A DNA stretch of 64,000 nucleotides from Eopsaltria australis (Eukaryota > Chordata > Aves > Passeriformes > Petroicidae), in the NCBI GenBank assembly GCA_034509425.1, contig JAVTVJ010000220.1:3665501-3729500 (forward strand). The letters are read 5' to 3'. A program made the translations under genes and the position numbers. Numbering within the stretch: position 1 is the first letter of the stretch; each line of letters begins with the position of its first letter. The notes under the pieces were generated by a model. It worked only from the letters and a program-made list of their open reading frames with translations. It had not been told where the DNA came from and searched no databases. Of the stretch, positions 23,989 to 37,400 are shown one piece after another.

Positions 23989-26900
23989 AGCTTTAAAGGG
24001 AGCAGTAACATCCCTCAGGTCAATGGGATTAAAACATCTGAGTCTTTCCTGATTTTATCAATTTTCCCTATCCCTCTGAATTATCTTTAACTCAACTCAA
24101 TGGAATTGCAGGACAGACGATGATTTCAGTTGATTTTTGTCAGTTGAAGAAAATGCCTTATTTTAAAGAGAGCTTAGAATATTTTGAGGATATCTTGCTA
24201 GATAAATTATTTATTGCTGGGCCCGAAGGCTGTGTGGGACTGACAAGATGCCTGGGAGGAAACTGTGTGCAGGTCTGACCTGAAGAGTCTTGGTGCTGAG
24301 AGGGCTACACTAATGTCAAAGCCAGGTAAACATGGTTCTGCTTTCTAACCAGGGTCAAAAAATTCCAATTAACAAAAACATGGAAGCAATATCAACCATA
24401 AAATTCCTTAAGTAACTGACAATATACAGAAAAAAAGATCTACTTTGACAAGGAGAAATTTAAGGAGCTGTTTGACCTTCCAGCTCTATTCAGTCGAGGA
24501 AACTTACCCTGTCACTGGTTTGTCTTTCTGGATTGACCATAACTACCTGGCAATTTTCTCACAGCAGAGATTTTATTGAAGACTTTGGCTGAACTGTCTC
24601 ATGAGTGTAGACACTCTTGCTCAGAGAGCCAATGGTGAGCAAACCAGAACTCTTTGTGATCACCCTTTAAAGAGATAACGTGTGATGTGATTTATGGATA
24701 AGGCTCTTTTTCTTTTCAGTGCTTTTAGGAAGATCTTACAAAGGTTTCACACTCCAGTGCCCACCCAACAGCCATTACTGACTGCCCTTCTCCCTTTGAG
24801 GTTTCTCATACCTGCCCAAATGTGTCAATGGGAAACAACTGGCCAAAAAGGAATACAAAACTTCCAGATTTACGTCAAAACTGTGGGATGAAACAACATA
24901 CAGGGACTTCCTGGCTGAGGAAACTGGCCAGGCTGGTTTGGGTCAGAGGAACCTTCCCCTTCCTCTTCCCTGGAACACCCAAGGTTCTTGTGTCAAAACC
25001 ATAAGGCTTCCTTGTCCTCTTGACCCCACTCTTAGGGCTGTGAGCTTTGTTGCCTTCTCTTTTTGCGTAATGAGATTTGCCAGGGTTTTGTGTGTCGTGG
25101 TCCTTGGCCACGTGTAGGGTGGCGGAAGCACAGTGGCTGCTGGGTCATCCTGTGCCCCTTGTTGCCCCCTAAGCTCAGGGATTGGTAACTATTGATATTT
25201 TGGAGTGTAATTGGTACTCAAACCCAAGCCAAGTGAGTGAAATTGATAACACTCTTGGAAATGAATGTCTGAATTTGTTGTTTCATTATGATGTGAGTCA
25301 ATGAAGTCACATGTTTTGCAGAACTCTAAGAAGAATGGAAATGGAGGAGAAAAACAGGAACTGGTTTTAGGGAAGTTTCTTTTACCCACATTTCCGGAGC
25401 AGACAACCACAAGACAGTGTATGACATCAGTTTTGGGTGCAGGACCTCTACAGGTGTTTAAAAACAAATTGTTGCCCAATAAAATGGAACTTTTCAGAGA
25501 AGCTTCTCGTGCATTCCTTCAGAGTTCTTTGAATATCTTTGAACCACTATTCCTCAATCCCTCTGCACCCTTTGGGTCATATACACAGCATCAAAATAAT
25601 GGTTTATGATGATCATTGGGAAGGAAGTTTTGTGTTTCTAATACATCTGTAAGGGTCGGAATCCACAGGTCATGAATTGACCTAAATCAAAAATCATGTG
25701 AACGGGTTTTACTCTGTTTTTCCTGCTGGCTGGTTCTTCCTTGATGTGCAAGACAATTTCCAGATCACTGTGCAGGCCACACTTCCTTCTAATTTCTGTG
25801 TGGCTTCCTTCAGGCTCTTGCATGGCTCCAAGACTTCAGAGTGGGACCATGGGTGGTTCAGTCACAATGGGATGATTTTTTGGCAGATCTGAGTATTGAT
25901 GATGCCAATGTGACTGCCCAAGAGTGTGTAGAGCAGTGGCCACTGTCCCTTTCAAGCTTTAGAAGACATTTCAGACCCTGTGGTTGCAGCCTGTCTGTAG
26001 TCCTTTTGAGCAGTTGATGGCATTAAGCAAGTTTCAAGGCGAAAGTTCCTACATGTTTACTCTCTTTATCTTCCGTGACTCACATCAGTTGTACCAGGCC
26101 TGGCACAGCTGAACCATGATCAGACCTGGCAGTGTTTTCTGAGCTGTTTTATCAGCGCAGGGTAGGAGGGTTTAGTGAGGGCAGAGAGCAGCACAAAACC
26201 ACACTTCACAGATCCCTCTGGTCCGTGTCAGCAGATCTGCAAGGCAGCTTGGCACGCAGCCACAGAGCTACTCAGCAGCTCCAGCCTCTGCAGTTCTGGC
26301 TGAAAACCTGCTGCTGCTGCCCCACAGGTGTGCTGGGGTCAAGCAACGGCAAAACCAGGCTCCAAACATGACCTGGTGTCCAGGAGCATCAGCTGCCCAC
26401 CTGAACAACAAAGCCTGTAGGCAGCCAGAGAAGATGCAACACTGAGAATTCCCACTCTCCTGTAAATTTCTCATATGCTTTGTGACAAAAATGTCACTTC
26501 TGAAACTGTCACACTCCTGTCTGTTCTCCCACCCCCTCCCTTGTCCTCAAAATTCCTGAGTTTTCCTCCCAGTAATTCTGCCAGCCCAGCTCCTGGGGAC
26601 AATGTGCCAGGGCCTATAAACATTGGAAATCTTGGTGGGCATCTGAGCTCAAAAGCAACAGTTCACTGATGTGTCTCTCAGTGTTTCTATTCTATGTAAG
26701 CTGAAAAGGCAAGAAATGAAACACACAGAGAAGCAAAATTACTTTGGAAAGAAAGGACATCTCTGATTCAGGTCAGCCAACACACTGATGGCTTTCAGTG
26801 TCTCAAGAGTCCAGCTGAAGATTTTTGTGTGTTGATGCTTGTCTGGAAGGTCTGGCAGGCTCTTCCACTCGGGTATAAACTAAAGCACAGTCCTACAGAT

Positions 26901-29900
26901 TCCAGAGTGATTCTGGTCAGTTATGTCCATATGACTGATGCAGACATTTCAGTGAAGAGCTGGTGATTACCTGAGCACTCATCAGCAAAGCAATGGTACA
27001 CAAAGATGGGATAAAGAGTCTGCACTGGAACAGAGACAGGACAGTGAGGCAGACAAAGTTGTCTGCCTTTTTGCCACTTTTATATTTCGATAGCTTATTT
27101 TTCAAGGAAGAAAGACTTGACTATGAACCTGTGGCACAGCAAGGAGAGACTTACATACACTGAATTTCCTGAAGATTTTCTGCTTCTTCAGAATCTATTC
27201 CAGCACTCTCTGATAGATTCCTCCACCCTAAAACATTGTCCAGAGATGGAGCTCAACCACTAAATCTGAAAAATAAACACATCACTAAATGGCTGTGAGT
27301 GGGGAAGGAGGTGAAGAGATAAATTGTGCACACATCTCGGGCAATAAGAGGATGTCTGAGACACCAGTAAGTGGTTTACTTTGATTTGTTCACCCACTTA
27401 AGAGAGAATGGATGTCTTGAGGCTTCACTGGAGAAGGGAAGGCAGCCTGCAAGGAAGAAAGGCTGGAGGGAGGCAAGAGAGTGGTGCCTCCTTTGCATTC
27501 CAGATAAAACAGAAATAGGTGTCTGCATTGCTGAGGAGGCAACAGAGAAGCTGCTGTTCTCTGGCATCAAGAATTTGATTTTCCAAAGCTGTTGGAACAG
27601 GGGAGGATCTTGGCACTAGCCCAGCCCTGTGGACAGCAGAAGGAGACTCGCATGTGATGACTGTCCCCATTTGACATCCACTCCCAAGGATCAACCACGG
27701 AGCAAAGAGCAGCAAAGTTCACAAGAGAGCTTTTACCCTGTGCAGCCTTGGCCTCAGCCTTCAAAGACACCAGGAAACAGCAGCATGGGCTGGTCATGAG
27801 GGATGATGAGGGCCATTGCCCTGTCCCAAATTAAAACCCATGTCAGGGATCATGGAGCAAACCCCAGCCTTGACTGATGCAGTCACCTGAAGTGATGTCA
27901 CTGCTTCTGACTGGGGCATGGTGAAACCAGAGGAGATTCTGCAGCAGCATTCCAGGAAGCCAGGGTGAGAAATCCCCTGATCTGCCTGACTCCTTTGGAT
28001 GTACAGGGACTTGTACTCTGTGCTCTACAAGAGTGAGGACTGAGGGACCTCATTAGACATGAAAGGGAAGCTTCTCCTTGGCAATAAAATGCATTTGGTT
28101 CCTGGAAAAGTGAATGTCTAATGCCAAATCACCCTGAGAACAAACCTACAGCTGAAGATGGATATAATATAGGAGCTCTCTGGATGATGGCAGCTGTCCC
28201 AGCCATGATGTCTCAGCCACAGAGCAGAGAGGCATCAGTGCCCCATAATTTCTCTAAAATAGGGCCCAATTGTGATTTTAAAATGGACCTACTCCCACTG
28301 GTGTCTGCTGTGTTCTGCTGGGCTGCAGGAAAGCAGGATCTCACCTCCAGCTTTTCATCCTCCCAGGCTCCCTGTTTCACACCAGCACCTGTGAGGACAG
28401 CCCTGTGGTCCAGTGGAAAACCTCTCAATGAATCACACTGCAAAACAAAGTGAATTTTTCCTGTAAGCCCAGGAAGGTCATCAACCCCAGAACTCCTCTC
28501 CCTTGTACCCCTTGCTGCTCCCTGCTGCCACACACACTCCTGCCCTCTCCAGCCCATGTGCCTTGTGCAGGGAAACTGGTGACTTGGGGGAAAAAAAAGA
28601 GCCTGAGTCATGAGGTCATAGCATTATCACATTTCTATTCCAGTGCTTTCTCTCGCTGCCTACAATTATCACTCCTTTATTCTTGTACTTGGCTTCTTAG
28701 ACTTTGATCTAGTCCTTTGCTTCATATCCTTTGATGCATTTTAGCTTACATTGTCTGTAACCTGACCCCTTGCCATCTAATTCCACCAACTTCTCACAAC
28801 CCATATCAACCACTCTCTCCCCCCTTTCATCTTTCTTTTGTATAAATGTATACAGAACTGTAACAAAGAAACTACAGTGTAGTTGTGGCACTTCCAAGAT
28901 CCTTAGAAGTGCTGGATAAAATCTCCATGCATTTATTTTGCCCCTCACGGGTCATTTTAAAACATCTTTGTTTATTCCCTTTTTCCCTCAGACAAAATAA
29001 AAATGCGAAGGAAAAAAAAGCTAAATACAGTGCTTTTTTCTCCCCCCAAATTTGTTATGAAAACCTTTTAAAATTATTTTTGTTGTAAACCTATCTTCAA
29101 GTTCATTTCAATGGCATTAAGGCTGTAGAGACACGGTACATTTTCATCATTAAATACTGGCAGACTTTGATCATGTTTACTTTCACTGAGGAAAAGGAAG
29201 GAAAGGCCACTGCTTACATTGCAAATACCAATTAGTGCAGAACTACAGTGTGTGCATATGTATCTATAAATATATATTTAGAGGAAAGAAAATAACTTGG
29301 TTTTTGTGAAGTAGGGTCTGTGGGCAAAAATATATGGTTGTATTTTTCAATGTCTAAGAAATGCAAAAACAGACTTGCAATTCTCAAAGGTGATTGAGGA
29401 GCCTGAAGTCTTTTTAAACCAGTGGATTATAAGATTTGACAATGTCTGAATATTTGGGAATTTTTTTAACTGCAACTTCAGGTATTTAGAGTTTATTGCC
29501 AGTCAGGTCCCGAAATCCTTTAGAAATTGGATTTAGAATTCAATCAGTGAGGCAATTTCATGCACTTTTGTCCTATACTTCTGGTGTATATTTAGCAGTT
29601 AGTTGGAACTGAAGGAACAGAGAGCGAGATTTTTTTTTAGATGCTTCTGCATAATCAGAAAGATATTTACAATAATATTTCTCTTTCTGCTTGATAATAC
29701 CAGACTTGTAAGGGCAGATGGATGTATCTGGGTGCAGTTTTGCATGGTGACTCTGACATCTAACTCAGGACAGCTGCTTCTTTATTTTTAGCTGCTGGGA
29801 AGCAGTGATGAAGGCACTGAGTGTGTTGGGTTTGAACAGTCCTGGTACCTCCCAGGCAGGTCAGACAGGTCCCATACATTTGGGCAGGAAATTTGCTTTG

Positions 29901-32900
29901 TATTGTAGGTTTTCTGGCCACCCAACTGCAGGTGTGATCTTGTTGTGGACTGATGCTGTGTGAACTTCAGCCTCTGCCAAAGGATAATTCTGCTCTCCCC
30001 CTATGCCCAGTCCAGCATGGAAAAATGGTGGAAAACATGCTTGGAGCAGATGCTGCTTCTCCAGCAATCTGATCCACAGTTTTCAAGCAGGAGATTGGAA
30101 AGGAGCAAGACCTTCTGCCTGTTTTCTCCTGCCCACCTTCCCCAGCAATACTGGGCTGGGCTGCCTTGGTAAAGCTGCACAGATAAAATGTTCAGTGTTG
30201 TGTTATATACATGGTGCCTCCACACAGAGTGGAGGCTCAGAGCCTGATTTTTAGTCCCTTTCTCTCCTGCAAGTTCTTTTCTGTCTGAAATGCTGCAACT
30301 CTGAATAATTCCTAGAGATACTTTGGGAATTTTCTAGCTAATAAATTCCTCCACTGCCAGCAGTTCCCAAGGATGTCAGGCAAGCAGAGTTGCAGGTGCT
30401 GGGGTGAAAAACACAGCAAAATCAATGAAAAGAAACTTAAAGAAAACCTTGAGGTTTAGCTTTGTCCTGCAGTAGCTAGTTGGTTAAACACCTTTTCTTG
30501 TTGGCTGATTTCAATCTCTAAAATCATGTTTTCCATAACAGTGGGCCAAATGGTTCCTGGGTAGTTTGAACACCTGTGAACCTGGCATGCTGAGCCTCTA
30601 AATAATGCAGACACAGCAGTTCCCTCTGCACCTCCCTGGTTCATATCCTTCCCTAGCTGGCAAAACCCTCTGATAGAGACAGTGTTTTGCAGCTGGAAAA
30701 TAGGTCACCTTCAAAGCTATGTGTTTGTGCACACGTATGTGTGTGGATGTGCCCTGAAGTTGAACAAGTGAGTGGAATAGTTGCATTCAAGGGAGAACTC
30801 CAGTTCTTCTCATCATGAAAAGCCCTGAATGGATTAAGTGGGATATTCAGAGTTGTAAATATGGCAGGAGGCTGTATCCAGGGGAGGGAGGGACCCCAGA
30901 GGAGGCACTCTCCTGGACCAGAGCCACTAAAGAAAGAGGAGTCTATCAGTAGATGAAGGTCTGGTTTTTGTTTGGTCGAGGTTTGGGTCACTCATGTGCC
31001 TTCGTGTACTCAAACAGAAAATATGGCCTCGACAAAAACTGCAAGAATTCTGCCTCTGAATAATCAATGATTTTATTCAGAGGTCTCTGTGTAGAGTGGT
31101 GAACCAGCAAGTTTATTTACACTGAGGAAGTTTCTCATCCATAATTGACGACTAAATCAGCCCTGGTCTTCCCATGGTCTGCAGCTCCTGTGATGTGGTC
31201 GCGCGTGCGAAGCAGCTTTGAGTTGAGCATGGATGGTTTGCTTGCAATCAATTATGCATGTGGTGGGCACAAAAGGATTGTTTCGGGGACAGGGAAAGCT
31301 TCTCCTTCCACTTCTAAGTCTTCAGAGGCAAGCATGTTGTATCAGAGGACTCAGCCTCAGAGTTCCCATCTCCCCTCTTACAGAGCTGCTTTCTCTGTTA
31401 CTCAGGGCCTGCTGCTCATTCAGTGACCACTTTCCTTCATGAAAGTGTTGTTCAGTATTGTTTATTGTTTTCTCCATTCAGAACACCACTGCCATTTCAA
31501 AAGGGAAATCATCAACCAAATCCACTCCCAAACCTATCTAAAGTTATTTAAACCCTTGGCTTTTATTTTGGAACGTATATGAGGCTATAATAATATGATA
31601 CATCTGTGCATAAGCAGTGCAATAAACTGTTGTTTTTTTTTACTTGGAAGTCAACATAAATTTTACGTTTAACTTCAAAATAGCAAGAGGGCTTTAGCTC
31701 CACATAGTATGGACACAACCAACACTTGTTCAGACGTACATTTTGGCACAACTGCTAAAACAACTCACATCTAGTTATGGGAGTAGTAACCCAAGTGATG
31801 GGACCTCCTGCTTCAGCAGATCCATCCAGAGCTGTTCTGCCCAGCTCCTGGGACCTGTGCTGACTTACAACTCAGAAGGTCCTAGACAAAATCTTTCCTC
31901 TGAACAATTGATGAACATATGAAAAAATCATTACATTTGGCTTTATCTTCAATCCAGGTCTATTTTCTTTGTACATCCATCCCTCCTTTTACCTCTGCAG
32001 GGAATAGTCTTGCAAGGGAAAAAACTCCGACCAGGCACAAGGCATTCCCTGTTTTCTGAATCCCATGGTGCTTTTTTAAGCTCCTTTCCTGCCCTGTCTT
32101 GGAAGGGAGCTCTTATTCTGCATCTCAGTCCTCATGGACCAGGAGGTCAAGCAGCACACTGAGCTCCACAAACCACAGACACCAAGCTGCTGCTGGCCAG
32201 TTTCTTTTCCTGGTCTCAGAAAGGACTGAACTGAGCTCACATAACTGTAGCTGAAAGGACTCCTACATGGCAATAAAAACTTAACAGCCCCAGCCATTAA
32301 ATCAAGGAGTATCAGATCCTTTGATGGAAATATGAGTGTGTCTAAACTGGAGGTAATCGAGGACTGAATTCGACACACATGGTGCTGACGACTTGTAAAA
32401 TGCCATGAATGCTAGACCTGACACTGTTGAGACACAGCTGGCTCTCCAGGGTGGGATTTCTGTGGTGGTGGGAGGTGGGGAGGAGATGGTTAATGTACCT
32501 GAAGACCTTGGTGAACCATTTGGAATGTTCAGGGGGAAAAAATTAAAATAAGCAGCTACTCATTTAGATGAGTTGGGGTGGCACATTGCAGTGTTTTGCG
32601 CTGTCTGAGCCATGTTATGTGAAATCTACTTCGAGTCTTCATGGGGCCATTAGTTGGTGCAAATAGTAATTTAAAACAAGGTGGGGTTTTCTTTTGTATC
32701 TGGAATAATTTGTTACCATTTAACAGAACTAGGAATGCTGCAGATTTCAAATGGCATATAGTCCTCAATGCTGAGATTTTTTCCCCTTTTAACAGATCTA
32801 GATGCCAAATTCTAATTTCAGTTACTGGTAGCTTTTTATCCAAATTGCTTTAACAGCTTTGACTATCTCGGCTATAATAAGACAGATTAATATGACCATG

Positions 32901-33993
32901 ATTTATCTGTGATAATAAAAAGGGCACAGCAAACAAAATTCACCTGTCTTTATATGATTCTCACCCCACTGGATCACCCAAAAAGACAGGGCTTAGCTGA
33001 GGATGTGACTTTCTAAATCAGTGTGAGGTTTGATTGCCTTTGAAAGCCTCTCTGGGTGCCTTTCTCCCCTCTATGACCTGTAGTTTCTGCTCAGTGCTTG
33101 GCCTGTGTGTTGTGGGTGGACACTGAGAGATTCTGCAGGAGGAAAAAACGGGATTTTGGTATTTTCTTTCAGCAGAACTGGAAAGAATCCAGTTTTCCAC
33201 AGTGCTTGGAGCAAGGGCCAAGGTAGGTTCCAACAACAGGAGAACTAGACAAGCTCAGTGACAGCATGGGAGGGTTTAACTTCATCCATCCCATTGCACC
33301 TCCCCAGCTTTGAAGTGCTCTATGTGTTTATGCTTCACAAGACAAAAAGTCTCATTTTTTCCCTGGAAAAGTGTGTGTATTCCAGCACGGTATCATTCCA
33401 TTTTCAGACCATCCAGGCTTACTCTATAATTCTTTATGCTTCACAAGCAGCAGCTCGTGGAACTATTAATGTGATGTTTCTCGACTAGATGGCTGATATC
33501 TAATATTTCCATTCAGAGCACCTCTGTCTTCTTGTAAAAATCAGGCTATACATGACCCTTTCTACACATTTCTATTTTTAACACATTAAAAAAAGCAATC
33601 CCTTCTATTTTTAGGTACAGCTCAGTTCTCTAGACTGGCTGGTTCTAATAAAAAATTCCTCACTCTCTAAAGAAAACCCTGCATTGAAATCACAAATCCA
33701 GGGGAACGTCCTGTACTATTAGCAAACCCACTAAGATGAAAACCTGAGCTTCTTAGCAAGGCCTCCAAACAAAAACATTAATCCAGTCTTGAGAGCAAAA
33801 AGAGGTAAGGAAGAAGCATTAACCCCAGGAGGTTTTCTACCATGCTCCCACCCTGCCATGATAAATACATAGAAAAACATCTTCATCAGCTCAGAAAGGA
33901 GATTAGGACTTTGGACCTCTTTCAGGTCTCTTTTTGTCTGGTCCACTTGGTTTGGTTGCTCTCTGTGTTTCTGATAGCTGTTTCTCTTCTGGA
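23987..33993. other. Unique non-coding DNA, about 10 kb
   Basis: No gene, RNA gene or transposon could be recognised in this long stretch. Reading frames reach about 130 codons (for example minus strand 28611 to 28213), yet they overlap opposite-strand frames and have no family resemblance. A CpG-dense word lies at 31200-31209 ('TCGCGCGTGCGA'). An AT-rich, unique stretch near 32860-32960 ('CTCGGCTATAATAAGAC', 'GATTAATATGACC') may be conserved, which cannot be tested here. Confidence 0.55.
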
Positions 33994-34060
33994 GATCACA
34001 GAATCCTTAAGGCTGGAAAAGACCTCTAAAATCATCCAAAACTGTTGGAGAAACCAGACA
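33994..34060 (-). mobile_element. Short CR1 LINE 3' tail
   Basis: About 65 bases matching the extreme 3' end of an older CR1 subfamily, read on the + strand as its reverse complement: 'ATCACAGAATCCTTAAGGC', 'TGGAAAAGACCTCTAAAATC', 'ATCCAAAACTG'. The familiar consensus wording is 'AGGTTGGAAAAGACCTCTAA' followed by 'GATCATC'. The copy is severely 5'-truncated, which is normal for CR1. A 96-codon frame running through it on the + strand is therefore not a gene. Confidence 0.85.
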
Positions 34061-34304
34061 TTATCTAGGGAACATTCTGTGGAAGAGCAAATATACAGCA
34101 CACGAGTGCTAACCATGGGAGGGACTCTCTGAAGCCACTTTGGGAAGGGTTTCCCTGGCCCTTGGTGCTCTGTTTCCTGCAGTCTGGAGAGCTGGGGGCT
34201 CCTCAGCCTATTTGGTTGGACATCTCATGTCCATATTATGGAAGGATCGACTGTCCTCTCCTCCAAATTTTTCAGAAGTTGCAATTCAGGTGTCAGCTTT
34301 ATCT

Positions 34305-34480
34305 CTGACCCCTAGTGTGACCTCAGGCAGCTCATTGAGACCTGGTCTGCAGTGTTCTAAAATGTAAACTAGATAATACAGTGTAGAAAGCTGGAGACTC
34401 TTGAAACTCCATGAATTTTTTGAGCCTTAGTTGCAAATCTGTAAATCTAAGATGCTGTTAATAACTAAACATGTACTGCA
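34305..34480 (+). mobile_element. MIR-like SINE relic, possibly two copies
   Basis: Two neighbouring stretches each resemble the MIR 3' half. The first (34305-34380) has 'CTAGTGTGACCTCAGGCAGC', 'TCATTGAGACCTGG' and 'CTAAAATGTAAACTAGATAA', paralleling the MIR order 'TGTGACCTTGGGCAAGTCA', 'CTCTGAGCCTC', 'CTGTAAAATGGGGATAA'. The second (about 34415-34480) has 'TTGAGCCTTAGTTGC', 'AAATCTGTAAATC' and 'TGTTAATAAC', again MIR-like. Either two ancient insertions sit side by side or one was partly duplicated. Divergence is high, and the family name is from memory. Confidence 0.4.
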
Positions 34481-37400
34481 GGGAGAAGTAGCTTAAAGAA
34501 TTTGTGAACGATTCTGAAACTGTGAGTGGAGGCACTCTGAGTGCAGAGATGGAGAGATAGTTGCTGCACATGCTGCTCCCCAGGGTGTGGAGCAAAGTAC
34601 ATTGTGTTTCCCTGTATCAAAACTGCACCTCAGGGACATGAACAGGAATGGAGTGTGATCGACAAGAGATTCCCTGAAAAAAAAAACAAAAACAAAAGAT
34701 GTGCTCTTCCTTCTGGTGAACGTGGCCATCTATATTCATCTTTCAGCTGTAAATCAAGTGCCAAGGAAGTGCACCAGGAACTGTCAGAGGGAGAGCTGCT
34801 GTAGCAGCCCTGCACACCTGGCCATGCAGGGTGAGAGGGAGGGAGAAAAAGAAGATCAAGCTGAGTTAAGGCAGGTTATGGTGTCTGCACACCACGGTGA
34901 TTGACAATACAGAAACCTCTGAGAGACACCAGACCTGTCAGGGTATCACCTGGATAGACCCTAACTCAGGCCATTTTCAGACAAAGTTTTCAGAGGATGA
35001 GAATTCCTGTGAGTAGCACCTTACAATGAACACGATGTGTCTGTGTCTGGCATCATTACACCCAGCTCCTCCCTCTATCTTTGCACTGGCATCCTAATCA
35101 GTGCCTTGCTCCTGCTGCCCACCAGTTTCTTCCCCAACAGGGAGCACCAATTAAAATCACTTTATTCCTTTTTCAAAGGAAAGAAATCGGTGGCTTTTTT
35201 TTTCTTTTTAGCCTTCGCAGCAGGAAGCATTGTAGCGAGGAGCAGGAGAAATGTTCTTTTCCATTTTGTGAGGGTGAGAATCAAGGGCAGGTATCAGAGC
35301 ATCTCTCCTGTTAGGGTGACACTCTGCCCATTCCTGCTGACACGTGGGGACAGTGACTCAATGGAGCCCTTTGTTCCCCAGACACACAGATTATTCCAGT
35401 TGTGTGTGGGGCTTGGATTTGTGTGGTGCTGTCCTCTGGGGGCTAAGAAAACACCAAAGCCATTATTCAGTACCATTACTAGCAGGATGAAGAAGAATTC
35501 TGTGAGCACAAGTGGCATTTTTCACTTTGGCCCTTGGACTGCTCAGGTTTGTATTTCAAATATCTACTTTTTTATCTAAAGAAGGAAACTGCATCTGTTA
35601 CCTACCAACTTGCCAGTTTTCAAGGTGTTACACGCAAGGTTCACAAGCACTTGATTACAGGGTAGTCTACACTGTAATTTATAACTTCAATAAATCAGAG
35701 CCAAATATTACAAAACACTCTTTTTAATAGTTGCTTCATAAAAAAATTGTGGAAAATTGTGCTGATATGAAGCTCTGCACCACTGTAACCTTTAATTTCA
35801 CTTTGAAGTGGTCAGGATGTGTCCTGAAACTCCTCTGGAATGAAACATATAACTTGGTATTCTTGCTCTGTCCAATACTCAGACTCACCTATGTGGCCTT
35901 TCAGTGGCATTGTGAGACCAAAAGCAGGCTGGGCACTTGTGGGAAGGGAGCTGCTCAAGGTTTTAACCTGTTAACTTCTCCCAGGGCTGAAGGGTGATGC
36001 TGAAAATGTGCTTGAGGGCTTGGCTGCCATGGAACTTGAGGGCTGGTTGAAGTGGAAGGGGGTAGAGGAGACTTCCATCCCTCAGTTTCTTTAGCCAAAG
36101 ACAGAATCAGTGGCCAAGGCTGCTTTGATGATAATTTCTGCTGAAAATGATCAAGGGGAGAGGAAAGCGCTAAAAGCTATAATGACCTATTTGTATGCTG
36201 GAAGAACTGGTAAGAAAAAATTATCATCCCCCCACATGTACCTTCATCTGATATCCGTACAGATGCCCTCCATGGGGGAAATAGCACCCCAGAATTTTCC
36301 CCAGAGCTCCACTGGGCAGTGTGGAGCTCCTCATGGGCTCTGTTTCCAACCTTCCCTGCCCTGGCTGTCCCCAGCAAGGCTCACGGACCTGCAGCCTCAG
36401 GGGTACATGGTGCAAGTCCCTTATGGCTTGTCACCACCATTTAATGCTATGGCAAGAACAGGTGTGGGGCCAGACTTTGGCCATAGAACACTGTGAGCAG
36501 TGGAGCTGGATGTGCTGCAATCTTTGGTCTCTGGAAGGAGGCACGTGCTGTCTTTGCTCTCCTGGCTCCCCACTAAACAAAGCTGCGTGGCTGGGATCTG
36601 GTCTGGCTGGCTGCCAGTGCTTTGACAGACTGGAGTGATAGAGGATGCTCGATAAGCCTTTGGAAATGAGTCTACCTGAAGGTGAGGGTTAGTGGAGGTG
36701 TTAACACCGATGCCATATCTGACATCTGCAGTACAGAGAGTCCTGGTTCTTGGCACCTGTGTTTTCCCATCAAGTAACACTCATTTGTTATCATATATAC
36801 ACCACAGATTTACATAGCTTGTAGGGGTGAATCATGCATAATTGTGGCTTCTTACATGACAGTTCATATATTAACAAGTAACTTATTTGTGCTCCGTGGT
36901 GAAGAAATAGAGCAGGAGCGTGTGGACCTCTGGTGTCAGAACCACATCCATCATTATCTGGAGATAAAACAGGAGTTCAGTGGTTTAGAACGAGATGGGA
37001 AAATAATTGCTGGTTTGATTTGCCTGTACCACGGGAAACATTGCTTTGATTTATGTGTTTATCTCTAGGTACCTAATGAAAACATGATAGCAACCAGGAA
37101 TCCACCACTCTTACACAGAACATAATGAAAACATCAGGAGTCAGGCTCATAACCATTTCCCCACATCCTGTAGTGGCTGTTTGGATGAGCACAGGAGTTT
37201 GTGTGCACAAAGAGAAGGTAGAAGGTGTTCTCCAGGAACTGGAGACCTCTGCATGGCACAGGCTTGAGGAAGTTCAGTTGGCAGTGGTGTCACCTTGGGC
37301 AGGAGCTGTCACACACAACGCTGTCCTTGAACAGTGAAGGATGGTGACTTTGCCTGGGTGCAAGGGTGTCTGGCACCTCGTGTGTCAGCAGCAGCTCATT

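Noticed and set aside
33842..34132. 96-codon plus-strand frame
   Set aside because: It crosses the CR1 3' tail at 33994-34060, so part of the product is antisense transposon sequence.
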